A stretch of 64,000 nucleotides of DNA from Fibrobacterota bacterium (GTDB taxonomy: Bacteria > Fibrobacterota > Chitinivibrionia > Chitinivibrionales > FEN-1185), in the NCBI GenBank assembly GCA_003165595.1, contig PLWQ01000031.1, forward strand, positions 31,933 to 95,932. The letters run 5' to 3'. A program made the translations under genes and the position numbers. Below are positions 1 to 8,213 of this stretch, piece by piece. Numbering within the stretch: position 1 is the first letter of the stretch; each line of letters opens with the position of its first letter. A model generated the notes under the pieces. That model was not told the origin of the DNA, made no database searches, and saw nothing but the letters and a program-made list of their open reading frames with translations.

Positions 1-40
1 ACAATCCGATAATGAGCATTGGAGCAAGAAGTCTGATCAC
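1..40 (-). CDS. Partial gene start, probable exported Bat-operon protein
   Basis: Read on the minus strand, a GTG at 40-38 follows a GGAG ribosome binding site (52-49) that touches the stop codon of the preceding gene, at 8-base spacing. The 13 visible codons read MIRLLAPMLIIGL, which looks like the start of a signal peptide. The gene runs off the window. Given its place as the next gene in a Bat operon, a full-length BatD or another exported TPR protein is likely, but only the position supports that. Confidence 0.45.
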   Translation of the reverse strand, partial: MIRLLAPMLIIGL

Positions 41-52
41 CGCCACCGCTCC

Positions 53-616
53 TTACCAGTCTTTCGCATTTTTCCTTTCGACCGCCGCTCCCTGTTTTTC
101 GGGCTTCTTGTTGAGTTCCTTGTCGTCATCGGAATATTGCTCTATGAGCCGCTTTGCCTCTTGCTTTTTCATGTCTTCCTGCTTCTGCTGCTGCGGTGTC
201 GGCTCAGGCTTCTGATTTTCCTGATTATCCTTGTTTTCCTGACCTTGTTGCTGATCCTGCTTCTGTTGGTCTTTTTTCTGGTCGTTCTTGTCTTGCTCGT
301 TTTTATCTTGATTTTGTTTGCTATTATCGTTTTTGTCGTTACCTTTTTGCTTGTCTTGTTTGTTTTTGTCCTGATTGCCTTGATTTTGTTTTTTCTGGTC
401 TTCTTCCTTGATTTTCCCTTTTAGTGCGTTCATCTTCGGGTCTCCTGGATACTTTGCGAGACCTTCCGCAAGGGTAGCTTTACATTCCTGATTTTTTTCA
501 AAAACGTAAAATTGCGCGCCAGTGTGAAAGTAATCGTTTGCCGTCTGCCCGAGACAAGAGCCTACGATTGCAAAAATCTGGAATGCGGTTCTAATTGCCA
601 ACGATCTCGACAACAT
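53..616 (-). CDS. Exported TPR-like protein with Lys/Gln/Asn-rich tail (Bat operon)
   Basis: About 187 residues if started at the ATG at 616, which gives a signal peptide (hydrophobic stretch ending near SCLGQ). Residues about 25-65 look like one TPR-type helical hairpin (FHTGAQFYVFEKN, then YPGDPKMNALKGK). The next 70 residues are a very low-complexity run of K, Q, N, D and E, like the tail of BatC/BatE-type proteins. The gene overlaps the end of the upstream TPR gene by 26 bases and is read with it, so it is part of the Bat operon. An upstream ATG at 679 is possible but would spoil the signal peptide. Probably periplasmic; its exact role is unknown. Confidence 0.75.
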   Translation of the reverse strand: MLSRSLAIRTAFQIFAIVGSCLGQTANDYFHTGAQFYVFEKNQECKATLAEGLAKYPGDPKMNALKGKIKEEDQKKQNQGNQDKNKQDKQKGNDKNDNSKQNQDKNEQDKNDQKKDQQKQDQQQGQENKDNQENQKPEPTPQQQKQEDMKKQEAKRLIEQYSDDDKELNKKPEKQGAAVERKNAKDW

Positions 617-1313
617 CCTTGAGCCTCTTGATATAATCGTTGTACGCAGCGGCAGTTTTATCTTTTTGCAAACAGTCATTCATTATTTGGAATGCCCCTT
701 TGTAGTTTTTCCGGGCAACTTCGTCGTCAGCCAAAGCCTTCATTTTTTTTGCATATTCGCTTGGTTCAATATTGCTACCATTTTGGTCGTTCTGTTGTTG
801 CTGTTGCTGCATCTGCTTAATTTTCTTTTGCACCAGCTGCACATTCCATTTTGAATCTTTGTCCGACGGCTGTACATCGAGGGATTTAATATAATTCTCA
901 AGCGCTCCCTTGTATTTGTCCATTGCCTGCTGGTTGTTCTGGGCGGACAATTGCTCGCCCTGCATGTAAAGCGCGTTGCCGAGGTTGTAGTACAAGGAAG
1001 AAAGTGCCCTTTTGTCCTTTGTCTCTTTTGCCTGGTTGTAGGCTTCTTCGGCCTTGTCGTACTGTCCGAGCCGGTACAGTGCCGAGCCTTTGTTCATTTT
1101 GAGCTTAGGTTCCCCGGGGTATTCGAGGATGAGGTTGTCGTAATCTTTGAGCGCCTGTTCGTAGTTCTTGGTGCTGTACTGTTTGTTGGCGACGCTGTTT
1201 TTTGAATGCAATTCGTCGGAATGCGCCGCTGCGGCAAGCACGGCAATACACGCGCCTGCCAGGATGATGGCGCAGGGCACAACGGGTGCGTGAGTTGCTG
1301 TCCGCAGAGACAT
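591..1313 (-). CDS. batC: BatC-like periplasmic TPR protein
   Basis: About 240 residues with an N-terminal signal peptide (hydrophobic core CAIILAGACIAVLAAAA). Tetratricopeptide-type repeats span roughly residues 40-155 (YSTKNYEQALKDYDN, YRLGQYDKAEEAYNQA and LYYNLGNALYMQG). A Gln-rich linker follows (MQQQQQQNDQN), then another helical hairpin. In Bat operons, BatC-type TPR proteins are thought to scaffold a periplasmic complex with the von Willebrand factor proteins BatA and BatB. The start at 1313 leaves 2 bases after the batB stop. An ATG at 1337 would overlap batB by 22 bases and is the alternative. The gene overlaps the next one, so translation is probably coupled. Confidence 0.8.
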   Translation of the reverse strand: MSLRTATHAPVVPCAIILAGACIAVLAAAAHSDELHSKNSVANKQYSTKNYEQALKDYDNLILEYPGEPKLKMNKGSALYRLGQYDKAEEAYNQAKETKDKRALSSLYYNLGNALYMQGEQLSAQNNQQAMDKYKGALENYIKSLDVQPSDKDSKWNVQLVQKKIKQMQQQQQQNDQNGSNIEPSEYAKKMKALADDEVARKNYKGAFQIMNDCLQKDKTAAAYNDYIKRLKDVVEIVGN

Positions 1314-1315
1314 TG

Positions 1316-2338
1316 TTACTCGATTCTGCCTTTCCATTGAAGTTCAGATTTGACAATCTCAGGAACGAAGAACTCCAGCAGGAGGAAGAAAAGCGCAATC
1401 GCGAGAAACAGCTGATATTGCTCCTCGAAGATGTTCATCCGGTCGGTGCCGAGCTGGTTCTTCTCCATCTTTGCAATTTCACCGTAGATGGCCGGCATGT
1501 CGAGCGAGGTACCGGCATGAAAGTACTTGCCGTTTCCTTCGGTTGCGACTTTCTCAAGCATCATCGAATTGAGCCGCGTCATTACCAGGTCGCCGTTTTC
1601 GTCCTTCTTGTAGGCAATGTTCCCTTTGCCTTTGTTCACCGGAATGGGAACCCCGCTCTCCGAGCCGAGGCCCACGGTGTAGATCTTGATGCCGAGTTGC
1701 GCGGCTTTCTGCGCGGCAATCACCGCGTCGCCTTCGTTCTCCTCACCATCCGAAAGCACGATGAGCACGCGCGATTTGCTTTTTTGCGAACGAAACGCCT
1801 CAACCGACAGGTTGATGGCGCCGGCGATATCGGTCCCCTGGCTCTGGACCCAGTCGGTGGAGAGGACGCTCACGAACATTTTTGCGGCTCCGTAGTCGAG
1901 CGTAAGCGGGCACTGCACAAAGCTTTCACCCGCAAATACCACAATGCCGATGCGGTCGCCCTTGAGAAGGTCTATGAGCCTTCCGATCTCGAATTTTGCC
2001 CGTTCGAGACGGCTGGGTGCGATGTCCTCCGCAAGCATGCTTCTGGAAATGTCGAGCGCCACGATCACGTCGACGCCCTTGCGTTCCACCACTTCCGTTT
2101 TCACGCCGAACCTGGGCTGGGTAAGCGCGACAACCGCGAAGAACACGAAACACAAAAACAGCGCCCATTTGAGTACCTGCTGGTGGAGAAGCTTCTCCGG
2201 CGTCAACCTTTTCATGAGCGCAAGCTGCGCGAAGCGCGCGAGGGCCGCCTGCTTCCACTGATGGGCGAGAATAAAAAGCCCCACCAACGCGGGAATCATG
2301 AGCAGAAGCCAGAAATATGCCGGACAGCCGAATCTCAT
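1316..2338 (-). CDS. batB: BatB, von Willebrand factor A-domain membrane protein
   Basis: 340 residues. Two N-terminal membrane segments (about 8-27 and 56-74) lead into a vWA domain whose metal-ion-dependent adhesion site is intact: D96-x-S98-x-S100 in ALDISRSM, a Thr in the GTD segment, and LSDGEEN near residue 197. A third membrane helix lies near residues 309-327. This is the standard BatB architecture (TM, TM, vWA, TM), so the vWA domain faces the periplasm. Bat proteins were linked to oxygen tolerance in Bacteroides and to stress survival in Leptospira; the biochemical role is unsettled. A GAGGGG ribosome binding site precedes the ATG. It lies 55 bases after batA. Confidence 0.92.
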   Translation of the reverse strand: MRFGCPAYFWLLLMIPALVGLFILAHQWKQAALARFAQLALMKRLTPEKLLHQQVLKWALFLCFVFFAVVALTQPRFGVKTEVVERKGVDVIVALDISRSMLAEDIAPSRLERAKFEIGRLIDLLKGDRIGIVVFAGESFVQCPLTLDYGAAKMFVSVLSTDWVQSQGTDIAGAINLSVEAFRSQKSKSRVLIVLSDGEENEGDAVIAAQKAAQLGIKIYTVGLGSESGVPIPVNKGKGNIAYKKDENGDLVMTRLNSMMLEKVATEGNGKYFHAGTSLDMPAIYGEIAKMEKNQLGTDRMNIFEEQYQLFLAIALFFLLLEFFVPEIVKSELQWKGRIE

Positions 2339-2393
2339 GGCAGAAGCCCCTCGGACCTGAATGGGAACAAGTCAACTCGTATACACGTGCAAT

Positions 2394-3398
2394 TCACGGA
2401 ATCCTCCGGAACCACGTATGCGAGAGCAGGCTTTCCGCAAAAAGCAACAAGCAGCCCGCGATGAGCCACGGGAAAAACCTGTCCGCGTAACTGGTATACA
2501 GCTTTGTCTTTATCTGCGTTTTTTCCATTTTGTCTATTGTGTCGTAGATTTCCCTGAGTTTTTCCGCGTTCTGGGCGCGAAAGAATTTGCCGCCCGTCGC
2601 GCCGGCAATGTCGGCAAGCAATTGTTCGTCGAGGTCGGATTGAATCATCTGTATCTGCGTTCCAACAACCTTGCCGGTAAATTGGTCCACCATCTGGGCC
2701 GGATAGGGAACCTGCCCTTCCTTGCCAACGCCGATGGTGTAGATTTTTATGCCAAGTTCCGCCGCCGCCTTGGCGGCTGCTACCGGCGCGATCTCGCCGA
2801 AATTGTTCCCGCCGTCGGTGAGCAGGATCATCACCTTGCTCTTCGCGGGCGTGTCCTTGATGCGATTGGCCGCAGTGGCTATCGCCGTACCTATTGCGGT
2901 TGCGTCGCCGAAGTCTTCGAAGTCTATTTTGTCGACAAATTGCGTGAGAACGTTGTAGTCAAGCGTGAGCGGGCACTTGGTGTAAGCGCGCTTGGCGAAA
3001 ATCACCAGTCCGATCCGGTCGTTGTGCCGCTTCTTGATAAAATCCTTTACCGTCTCTTTGGCCACAAAAAGCCTGTTGTTGGGTTGGAAATCGAGCGACC
3101 GCATGCTGAACGAAACGTCGAGCACGAGCACGATATCGACGCCCTCGGTGGTCACTTCCTCCTCGGATGTACCCTTCTCCGGCCGCGCCAGGGCAACCAC
3201 AAGCAAGCCAATGCCCGCGAGCCGCAGCGCAAACGGCGCGTGGCGCAGAAGAAGAAAACGCGATGCCGGTATCTTTTTGATTGCGGACAAATCGGAAAAG
3301 CGCACTGCCGGACGGCTTCTTTCCCGGCGGATATACACCCATGCCATGGGAATCCACGCGAGCAGCAGCAGCAGGAGCCACGGGTTTTTAAGATGCAC
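2394..3398 (-). CDS. batA: BatA, von Willebrand factor A-domain membrane protein
   Basis: About 334 residues from a GTG at 3398. I chose this start because a GGAGG site lies just upstream and because it places a membrane helix (PWLLLLLLAWIPMAWVYI) at the N-terminus. A longer open frame back to 3473 lies inside batD and reads as Arg-rich noise. A second helix is near residues 57-72, the vWA MIDAS motif DVSFS starts near residue 94, LTDGGNN lies further on, and a C-terminal helix (FFPWLIAGCLLLFAESLL) closes the protein. It overlaps the batD-like gene by 11 bases, so translation is likely coupled. It pairs with batB, and both keep their metal-site residues. Confidence 0.92.
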   Translation of the reverse strand: MHLKNPWLLLLLLAWIPMAWVYIRRERSRPAVRFSDLSAIKKIPASRFLLLRHAPFALRLAGIGLLVVALARPEKGTSEEEVTTEGVDIVLVLDVSFSMRSLDFQPNNRLFVAKETVKDFIKKRHNDRIGLVIFAKRAYTKCPLTLDYNVLTQFVDKIDFEDFGDATAIGTAIATAANRIKDTPAKSKVMILLTDGGNNFGEIAPVAAAKAAAELGIKIYTIGVGKEGQVPYPAQMVDQFTGKVVGTQIQMIQSDLDEQLLADIAGATGGKFFRAQNAEKLREIYDTIDKMEKTQIKTKLYTSYADRFFPWLIAGCLLLFAESLLSHTWFRRIP

Positions 3399-4329
3399 TG
3401 CCGGCCTCCGTCTTTGCTGCCGCGGCGGGCGTTTGGACCGGCTTGGTCTTTTCCACGAATGCCCGCATGTCAACTCCGAACCGAGACACCGTGTCGTTGT
3501 CGGGCAACCACTTGGCGAATTTTACGGGGTCCGTGGTCGAGAAGAACCAGTCGACCGTCTTTCGTTCTGCAAGACCGAGCGGCGACGCCTTCACCCAATC
3601 CAGGATTTCCTGGGTGGTGAACTCGGCGATCTGCACGGCGAACCGCCTTTCGAGGTATCGCTTGATAATTTCGGAAAGTTCGAACACGTATTCGCGGATC
3701 ATGCCTTTGGCGACGTAGTTCTTCGCTTCGAGCCGGCTCAGGGCCTCCAGAGCCTCTTCGTAGGGAGGTTTGGGCGGGGCGGATTGCGCCGGTTTTGCCG
3801 CCTTTGCAAAGAACCGGCGGCCAAAGAAAATCGCGGCGGCGAGGAGGGCCGCACCTGCAATGATCCACAGCCACGCAAGCGACGGTTTCCCGGCGTTTTG
3901 CTGCGGCTTGAGGTCCTTGATGGCCGCGGTATCGGGCGAAGAAACCAGAAGCACCCGCATTGGAATCGGTTGGGTGCGCAGCGTTTCGGTTGTCTTGTCT
4001 TTCGTTACGATGAAATCGAGGGCGGGCAGGGTGCACGGCTCGGCAGTGTAGGTCGTTACCGCATAATGAAAAGAGAGGCTGTCCGCCGATTTCTTCTCCG
4101 TTTTGTCGGACGTCCATTCCTTTACCGATAGTTTTCCGAATCCGTTGTCGGTCGGAGGAGGAGTAACCTGGCTTCCCGGGGGCACGACAAGGGCCACGCC
4201 GACATGCACTCTGTCACCGATGTAAAGGCTATCCTGGCTTGCCGAATAAAATATCATGCTGCCGAAGCAGAGTGACGAGTGCGCGGCAATAGCGAGAAAA
4301 AGAACCCGGGAAATTGATTGAAAATCCAT
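3388..4329 (-). CDS. BatD-like membrane protein, first gene of the Bat operon
   Basis: About 313 residues from the ATG at 4329; in-frame starts at 4350-4368 are also possible. It has a signal peptide (RVLFLAIAAHSSLCFGS), a beta-rich region to about residue 140, one membrane helix near 151-170 and a cytoplasmic helical tail with a YEEALEALSRLEAKN segment. That tail resembles DUF4381 or the C-terminal part of BatD. Its place directly before batA and batB supports a BatD-like role. It is shorter than a full BatD, so the start of another gene at the left window edge may supply the rest. The moxR and DUF58 genes that usually head such operons are absent here. Confidence 0.75.
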   Translation of the reverse strand: MDFQSISRVLFLAIAAHSSLCFGSMIFYSASQDSLYIGDRVHVGVALVVPPGSQVTPPPTDNGFGKLSVKEWTSDKTEKKSADSLSFHYAVTTYTAEPCTLPALDFIVTKDKTTETLRTQPIPMRVLLVSSPDTAAIKDLKPQQNAGKPSLAWLWIIAGAALLAAAIFFGRRFFAKAAKPAQSAPPKPPYEEALEALSRLEAKNYVAKGMIREYVFELSEIIKRYLERRFAVQIAEFTTQEILDWVKASPLGLAERKTVDWFFSTTDPVKFAKWLPDNDTVSRFGVDMRAFVEKTKPVQTPAAAAKTEAGSAS

Positions 4330-4609
4330 GGCGGCAGATTTAAGATTCATCATAGACCATACAGTCAATGGCTGTCAGTGTGTTGCGGGAAAATCTGTAC
4401 ATTACGTTCCGGTAACTTCGTTTATTATCAAACGTTATGCGCCGCACCGGAAACCCCGGCGGCGCGTTTCGAAGATTGGTAAAAATAAATAAAGGAAGGT
4501 CGTATGCCGCTGATTATCGAATCCAATTTGGGCGTAGATAGGCGGATGGCTTCCAGGGCGTCCGTGGCCATATTGTAATTTCTGTATCCCACTTTTCCAC
4601 GGGAGGAAC
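4330..4609. other. Divergent intergenic region, probable promoters for the Bat operon and the next gene
   Basis: About 280 bases between divergent genes, so promoters for both directions should lie here. A perfect inverted repeat of 7 bases (GCGCCGC 4439-4445 / GCGGCGC 4459-4465) is visible but has no T-run. The part around 4405-4435 is AT-rich. I could not identify convincing -35/-10 boxes. Confidence 0.4.
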
Positions 4610-5512
4610 GTGCAGATTCACGGTTTGAGACATGTTCTGGGCGCAGTGCTGGCGATTGCCATGGTTCTGCCCGTTTGTGCCAAAGACGGTTCGGATTCGC
4701 CGTCGCAAGAACCCTGCGGCGGCTTCCGGATAGCGCCCGAGTATCATTTCGACGAGGACGTTCATTTCTTCTTCAACCAGAAGGATTCGACTTTCAAACG
4801 ACTTTACTTTGTAGAATGGAATACCTTCGCGGAACTTGCCTTTTTTTCAATCGACAACCGTTTCTTCTTCTTCTTCGACATGCAGGCCGCGATTGATCTC
4901 GGCAGGTGGCCCGACAAGGCGATTCTGTTCGATCCCAACCAGGTTGACATAGGGTTCGGCCCAACGTTCGAATACAGGTTTAATCGGCTCAACGTGGCGC
5001 TCGGGCTCGATCATCACTGTTTTCACCAAATAGACACGCTGGTTACCGCCCCGGATTTCGGGCCGATGTATTGGAACAAACTGATGCTCAGCGTTTCTTC
5101 GCCGCAGTTTCGGCCGGAGGCATTCAGGGAGGCCATAGGGCATGGTGCGGAGCTTACCTGGGACCGGAGGATTGCCTGGCAGGCAGGGATTGCATATACG
5201 CTGCACGATTTTTTCGGAATGGACACTTCGATAGTGGGCTGGAACCAGGTCTACATGATTGACCTTACCGGAGAGGCTCGCTGCGCGGCATTCCGGTTCA
5301 AAGGGTTCGCTGCGATTCTGGACGGCAAGACGGGAGCGTATTTTACCCGGACGAACCAGACATTATGGAACCAGCAGCTTCGCGCGGAACTGCTTGCCAC
5401 CGAGGGAAAATTCGGGCTTGATCTTTTCGTTAATTGGGTCGTTGTCGACCAGTTGCAGAAACGCCTGAACAAGGACAGGCTTGTGGCGATCGGAATTGAC
5501 GGTTTCAGGTGA
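4610..5512 (+). CDS. Exported protein of unknown function, possible outer-membrane barrel
   Basis: 300 residues from a GTG at 4610 that follows a strong GGGAGGAA site. The first 24 residues form a clear signal peptide (VLGAVLAIAMVLPVCA). The mature part is rich in aromatic residues in alternating patterns (HFFFNQKDSTFKRLYFVEW; NRFFFFFDMQAAIDLG; IDIGFGP-like strands), as in small outer-membrane beta-barrels, though the C-terminus (LVAIGIDGFR) lacks a terminal Phe. I do not recognise a named family. It stands alone between the Bat operon and dgt. Confidence 0.75.
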   Translation: MQIHGLRHVLGAVLAIAMVLPVCAKDGSDSPSQEPCGGFRIAPEYHFDEDVHFFFNQKDSTFKRLYFVEWNTFAELAFFSIDNRFFFFFDMQAAIDLGRWPDKAILFDPNQVDIGFGPTFEYRFNRLNVALGLDHHCFHQIDTLVTAPDFGPMYWNKLMLSVSSPQFRPEAFREAIGHGAELTWDRRIAWQAGIAYTLHDFFGMDTSIVGWNQVYMIDLTGEARCAAFRFKGFAAILDGKTGAYFTRTNQTLWNQQLRAELLATEGKFGLDLFVNWVVVDQLQKRLNKDRLVAIGIDGFR

Positions 5513-5537
5513 TAATTTAATTATTTTTGGAATGGTT

Positions 5538-5664
5538 TTCACCACAAAGACGCAAAGGACGCAAAGAAGAGAAAATGGAGGCGAAGGATTGTGGAAACGC
5601 CACGCTATTTGCACCTTGCAATCCTCGCTTAACTTTCAAGAAATCTTTGCGCCTTTGCGGTGAG
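5538..5664. repeat. MITE-like element with CGCAAAG-type inverted ends (copy 1)
   Basis: The left arm starts TTCACCACAAAGACGCAAAG (5538-5557) and continues GACGCAAAGAA. The right arm, TCTTTGCGCCTTTGCGGTGA (5644-5663), is an approximate reverse complement. The roughly 80 bases between are not coding. A second copy lies at 7192-7362. Such arms are common as short dispersed repeats in environmental genomes. No transposase is present. Confidence 0.7.
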
Positions 5665-5691
5665 TCTTTGTTTAAGCCGGTCGAGTGAAAC

Positions 5692-6858
5692 ATGAAAACC
5701 GAATTCGACATTATCCGGATTCTCAGCGAGAACGAGGAGAAGCTTTCTCCTTTTGCAAAGAAAAGCTCGCAGTCGCTCGGAAGAAAATTTCCCATGAAGC
5801 GGGACCCCTTCCGCCTCGAATTTTCCCGCGACGAGACCAGGATACTCCACAGCCCGCCGTTTCGGCGCCTCAAGCACAAGACGCAGGTATTCCTGTCGCC
5901 GGACAACGACCACATCTGCACGCGCATGGAGCATGTGCTCCACGTTTCCAGCATCGCCTACGTGATCGGCCGGTGCCTCAATCTCAATATAGACTTGATA
6001 AATGCGATTGCAAAGGGACACGATCTCGGGCACCCGCCGTTTGGCCACGCGGGCGAGCGCGAGCTCGACAAATTGCTGAGAGACCACGGCATTGCGCACG
6101 GGTTCCAGCACGAGGTGCACGGCCTGCGCGTCGTGGACAAGCTCACCAACTACGGGGCCGGCCTCAACCTGACGTATGAGGTGAGGGACGGCATCATCAC
6201 GCATTGCGGCGAAAGCTTCGACCGGGTTCTTGCGCCGGACCGCGCACGGGATCTCACCAAGCTTGAGGAAATCGACGATCGCGATTCCATGCCCTCAACG
6301 CTTGAAGGATGTCTCGTAAGAATGGTGGACCGCATCGCCTACCTCGGACGGGACCTCGAAGACGGCATCAAGGCGGGCATCATCCGCAAGACCGACGTTC
6401 CCGCAACCGTGACCAAAGACCTGGGCGCCGACAACGGAGCCATAATAGGACGGTTTGTCAACGACATCATCGCTAACAGCATCGACAAGGATGCCATAAT
6501 GATGAGCAAGGAGGTCCTTGCGCTTATGGAACGTCTCAAGGATTTCAACTACGAATGCATTTACAACCATCCCGAGGTAGAGATCAAGGCGAAAAAATCC
6601 GGGCACATCATAGGCCTCCTGTTTAGCGAACTCATGGAGATTCTCAAGAAATCCGATCGAGGCAAGGACGCGGCCAACGTGCACGCGGTGGTGCGCGAGG
6701 CGCCGAGCATGGAGGTTTTCTTCCATTTTATCAAGAACACGAATTATGTCGACGAAACGCCGGCCTGGCGGATCGCCGCCGACTACATAGCGGGAATGAC
6801 CGATCACTTCGCAGAAAGGACGTACATCCAGCTTTTTGTGCCCACACCGGTTATCTGA
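5692..6858 (+). CDS. dgt: Deoxyguanosinetriphosphate triphosphohydrolase-like protein (HD domain)
   Basis: 388 residues. It removes triphosphate from dNTPs and so helps set nucleotide pools in the cytoplasm. The N-terminal part carries the dGTPase pattern: RRLKHKTQVF near residue 60, TRMEHVLHV near 82, and the HD metal-site motif AKGHDLGHPPFGHAGE near residues 105-120. A further metal Asp is likely in the MVDRIAYLGRDLEDG segment. Length matches the shorter bacterial type-2 dGTPase-like family. The ATG at 5692 lies just after the MITE-like repeat. The gene has no obvious operon partner, although a small zinc-ribbon gene follows in the same direction. Confidence 0.93.
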   Translation: MKTEFDIIRILSENEEKLSPFAKKSSQSLGRKFPMKRDPFRLEFSRDETRILHSPPFRRLKHKTQVFLSPDNDHICTRMEHVLHVSSIAYVIGRCLNLNIDLINAIAKGHDLGHPPFGHAGERELDKLLRDHGIAHGFQHEVHGLRVVDKLTNYGAGLNLTYEVRDGIITHCGESFDRVLAPDRARDLTKLEEIDDRDSMPSTLEGCLVRMVDRIAYLGRDLEDGIKAGIIRKTDVPATVTKDLGADNGAIIGRFVNDIIANSIDKDAIMMSKEVLALMERLKDFNYECIYNHPEVEIKAKKSGHIIGLLFSELMEILKKSDRGKDAANVHAVVREAPSMEVFFHFIKNTNYVDETPAWRIAADYIAGMTDHFAERTYIQLFVPTPVI

Positions 6859-6906
6859 GTGACCGGCGGTTGCACGCGCTTTTGACGCACAGGCTGGAAG
6901 ACTCAC

Positions 6907-7170
6907 ATGGCTTCACATCAAATCATTCGGTCAAACGGCAAACAGGAATACCAGTCGTTTTTCGCGGAGTTATGGGATTCATTCTGGAATCCCCCTCGGC
7001 TCAATTGCCCAAAATGCGGCGGCACCGGCGTGGAGTATTACGACCCTTTTTTCTTTTCGCCGATTCGAACACTCAAGGGGCATCGCCGCGTCAGATGCCC
7101 CGCCTGCCGGTTTATCTGGCGGCCTAGCAGAAGGCGCAAGCCGTTCTGGAAGGGAGACAGGCCTTTTTGA
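6907..7170 (+). CDS. Small zinc-ribbon protein, unknown function
   Basis: 87 residues with two Cys pairs, CPKCGGTG near residue 34 and CPACRF near 63, separated by a basic aromatic stretch. This is the layout of a four-Cys zinc ribbon. The rest is rich in Trp, Phe and Arg, with a basic C-terminus (RPSRRRKPFWKGDRPF) that could bind nucleic acid. A GGAAG sequence lies 7 bases before the ATG. It lies 48 bases after dgt on the same strand. I do not recognise the family; coding status rests on the paired Cys motifs. Confidence 0.6.
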   Translation: MASHQIIRSNGKQEYQSFFAELWDSFWNPPRLNCPKCGGTGVEYYDPFFFSPIRTLKGHRRVRCPACRFIWRPSRRRKPFWKGDRPF

Positions 7171-7191
7171 TCCTAAATTCCACAGATGCCA

Positions 7192-7362
7192 TTCACCGCA
7201 AAGACGCAAAGGCCGCAAAGAAATGGCCTTATAGACTTTTTACCATTGTCGACTCATTAACCGACAGCATTTCGAACTCTCATTTTCGTTGTCTGCACGT
7301 TGTTGACTTTCAATCTGCTTTCGTTCGCGTACCTTAGCGTACTTTGCGCCTTTGCGGTGAAC
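7192..7362. repeat. MITE-like element with CGCAAAG-type inverted ends (copy 2)
   Basis: The left arm TTCACCGCAAAGACGCAAAG (7192-7211) and the right arm, whose reverse complement begins TTCACCGCAAAGGCGCAAAG (ending at 7362), match at 19 of 20 bases. Length is 171 bases with a non-coding interior. It belongs to the same family as 5538-5664, 1.5 kb away on the other side of dgt. Confidence 0.75.
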
Positions 7363-7459
7363 TGTATTTTTTAGGTTTGATGTATATTCCACGGTAGAGG
7401 GCATGCGGGCAATAAGAAATTGCGGTTTCCGTATTTTTAGAGGGATTGCCGGAGGGACT

Positions 7460-7954
7460 ATGAAAACGACGGCTGTGGTGATAGGTCTCTGCCTTGTGTC
7501 GCTGGCTTTGGGTCAGGATGCGGACTCTTACAAGTCTACAGGCGATTCCCTCAAGGGCGGGTGGCTCGATCCTTCACGCTTTTCCTTCCATAATTCCGTG
7601 AGTTTCGGCATGGCAAGCGCCAGCGGATCATCACTGCAATCCCAGGGCCTCTACAGTACCATGCTCACCTACAAGTTCTCGCAGCCCATAACGCTCAATC
7701 TCAATTTTGGATTGCCCTTGTTTTCCACGTTTGCTGAGGGACAGAATCTTAGTTCTCAGAACCTGACCTCCATGGAGTATTTCCGGAACATGCCCATCGA
7801 TGTTTCCCTGGCGTGGAAAGCCACGGACAACATGTTTTTTCTCCTGAGCTTTGAGCGTGCGCCCGCGGGATATTACTCCGACTTCAATTCGCCGCTTTAC
7901 TATCTGCCCGTCAACAGGGGGGCAATGTTGTCGCCCGCAGCAGGGGTTCATTGA
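7460..7954 (+). CDS. Small exported protein, possible outer-membrane beta-sheet protein
   Basis: 164 residues from the ATG at 7460, chosen because GGAGGG precedes it and because it begins with a signal peptide (TTAVVIGLCLVSLALGQ). An in-frame start at 7403 would add 19 residues and hide the signal. The mature protein has repeated amphipathic strands (FHNSVSFGMASASG; MLTYKFSQPITLNLNFGLPL; DVSLAWKATDNMFFLLSFER), suggesting a small barrel or a surface beta-protein. No family recognised. Its 3' end overlaps the convergent gene at 7948 by 7 bases. Confidence 0.7.
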   Translation: MKTTAVVIGLCLVSLALGQDADSYKSTGDSLKGGWLDPSRFSFHNSVSFGMASASGSSLQSQGLYSTMLTYKFSQPITLNLNFGLPLFSTFAEGQNLSSQNLTSMEYFRNMPIDVSLAWKATDNMFFLLSFERAPAGYYSDFNSPLYYLPVNRGAMLSPAAGVH

Positions 7955-8199
7955 TCTGGCCGCTCTTGCCGGCCCAGGTTCTTGATTCTTTTTTCCAAAT
8001 GCATGCCGACTTTTTGCCATAGCTCGCTGGTTCGGATCGTCTGTCCCTTCCGCAGCCTGAATGACTTCGTTGCCTGCGCTATTTCTCCTTCAACAAGCTT
8101 CTTATTCAAGCCATAGTGGATGCTGAAGTAGTCGCACAGCTCCTGTTTGGAATGCCACCGGAAAGAGCTTCTGCGCTGCTCCAACGCTTCTTCGTTCAT
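7948..8199 (-). CDS. Small basic protein of unknown function downstream of ispE
   Basis: 83 residues. A perfect AGGAGG lies 7 bases before the ATG at 8199, which decides the start; the longer frame back to 8358 lies inside ispE and reads as Arg-rich shadow. The product is charged and helical (NEEALEQRRSSFRWHSKQE; IHYGLNKKLVEGEIAQATK; ELWQKVGMHLEKRIKNL), with no Cys and no membrane segment. It follows ispE by 14 bases and is probably co-transcribed with it. I do not recognise it. Confidence 0.65.
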   Translation of the reverse strand: MNEEALEQRRSSFRWHSKQELCDYFSIHYGLNKKLVEGEIAQATKSFRLRKGQTIRTSELWQKVGMHLEKRIKNLGRQERPDQ

Positions 8200-8213
8200 G
8201 CGCATCCCTCCTG

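Noticed and set aside
1286..2464. 392-codon open frame on the plus strand
   Set aside because: It is antisense to batB and batA, which have clear domains. Its translation is rich in His, Arg and Glu without any motif.
4439..4465. Rho-independent terminator
   Set aside because: The stem is perfect but no T-run follows, and it lies between divergent genes where no transcript should end.
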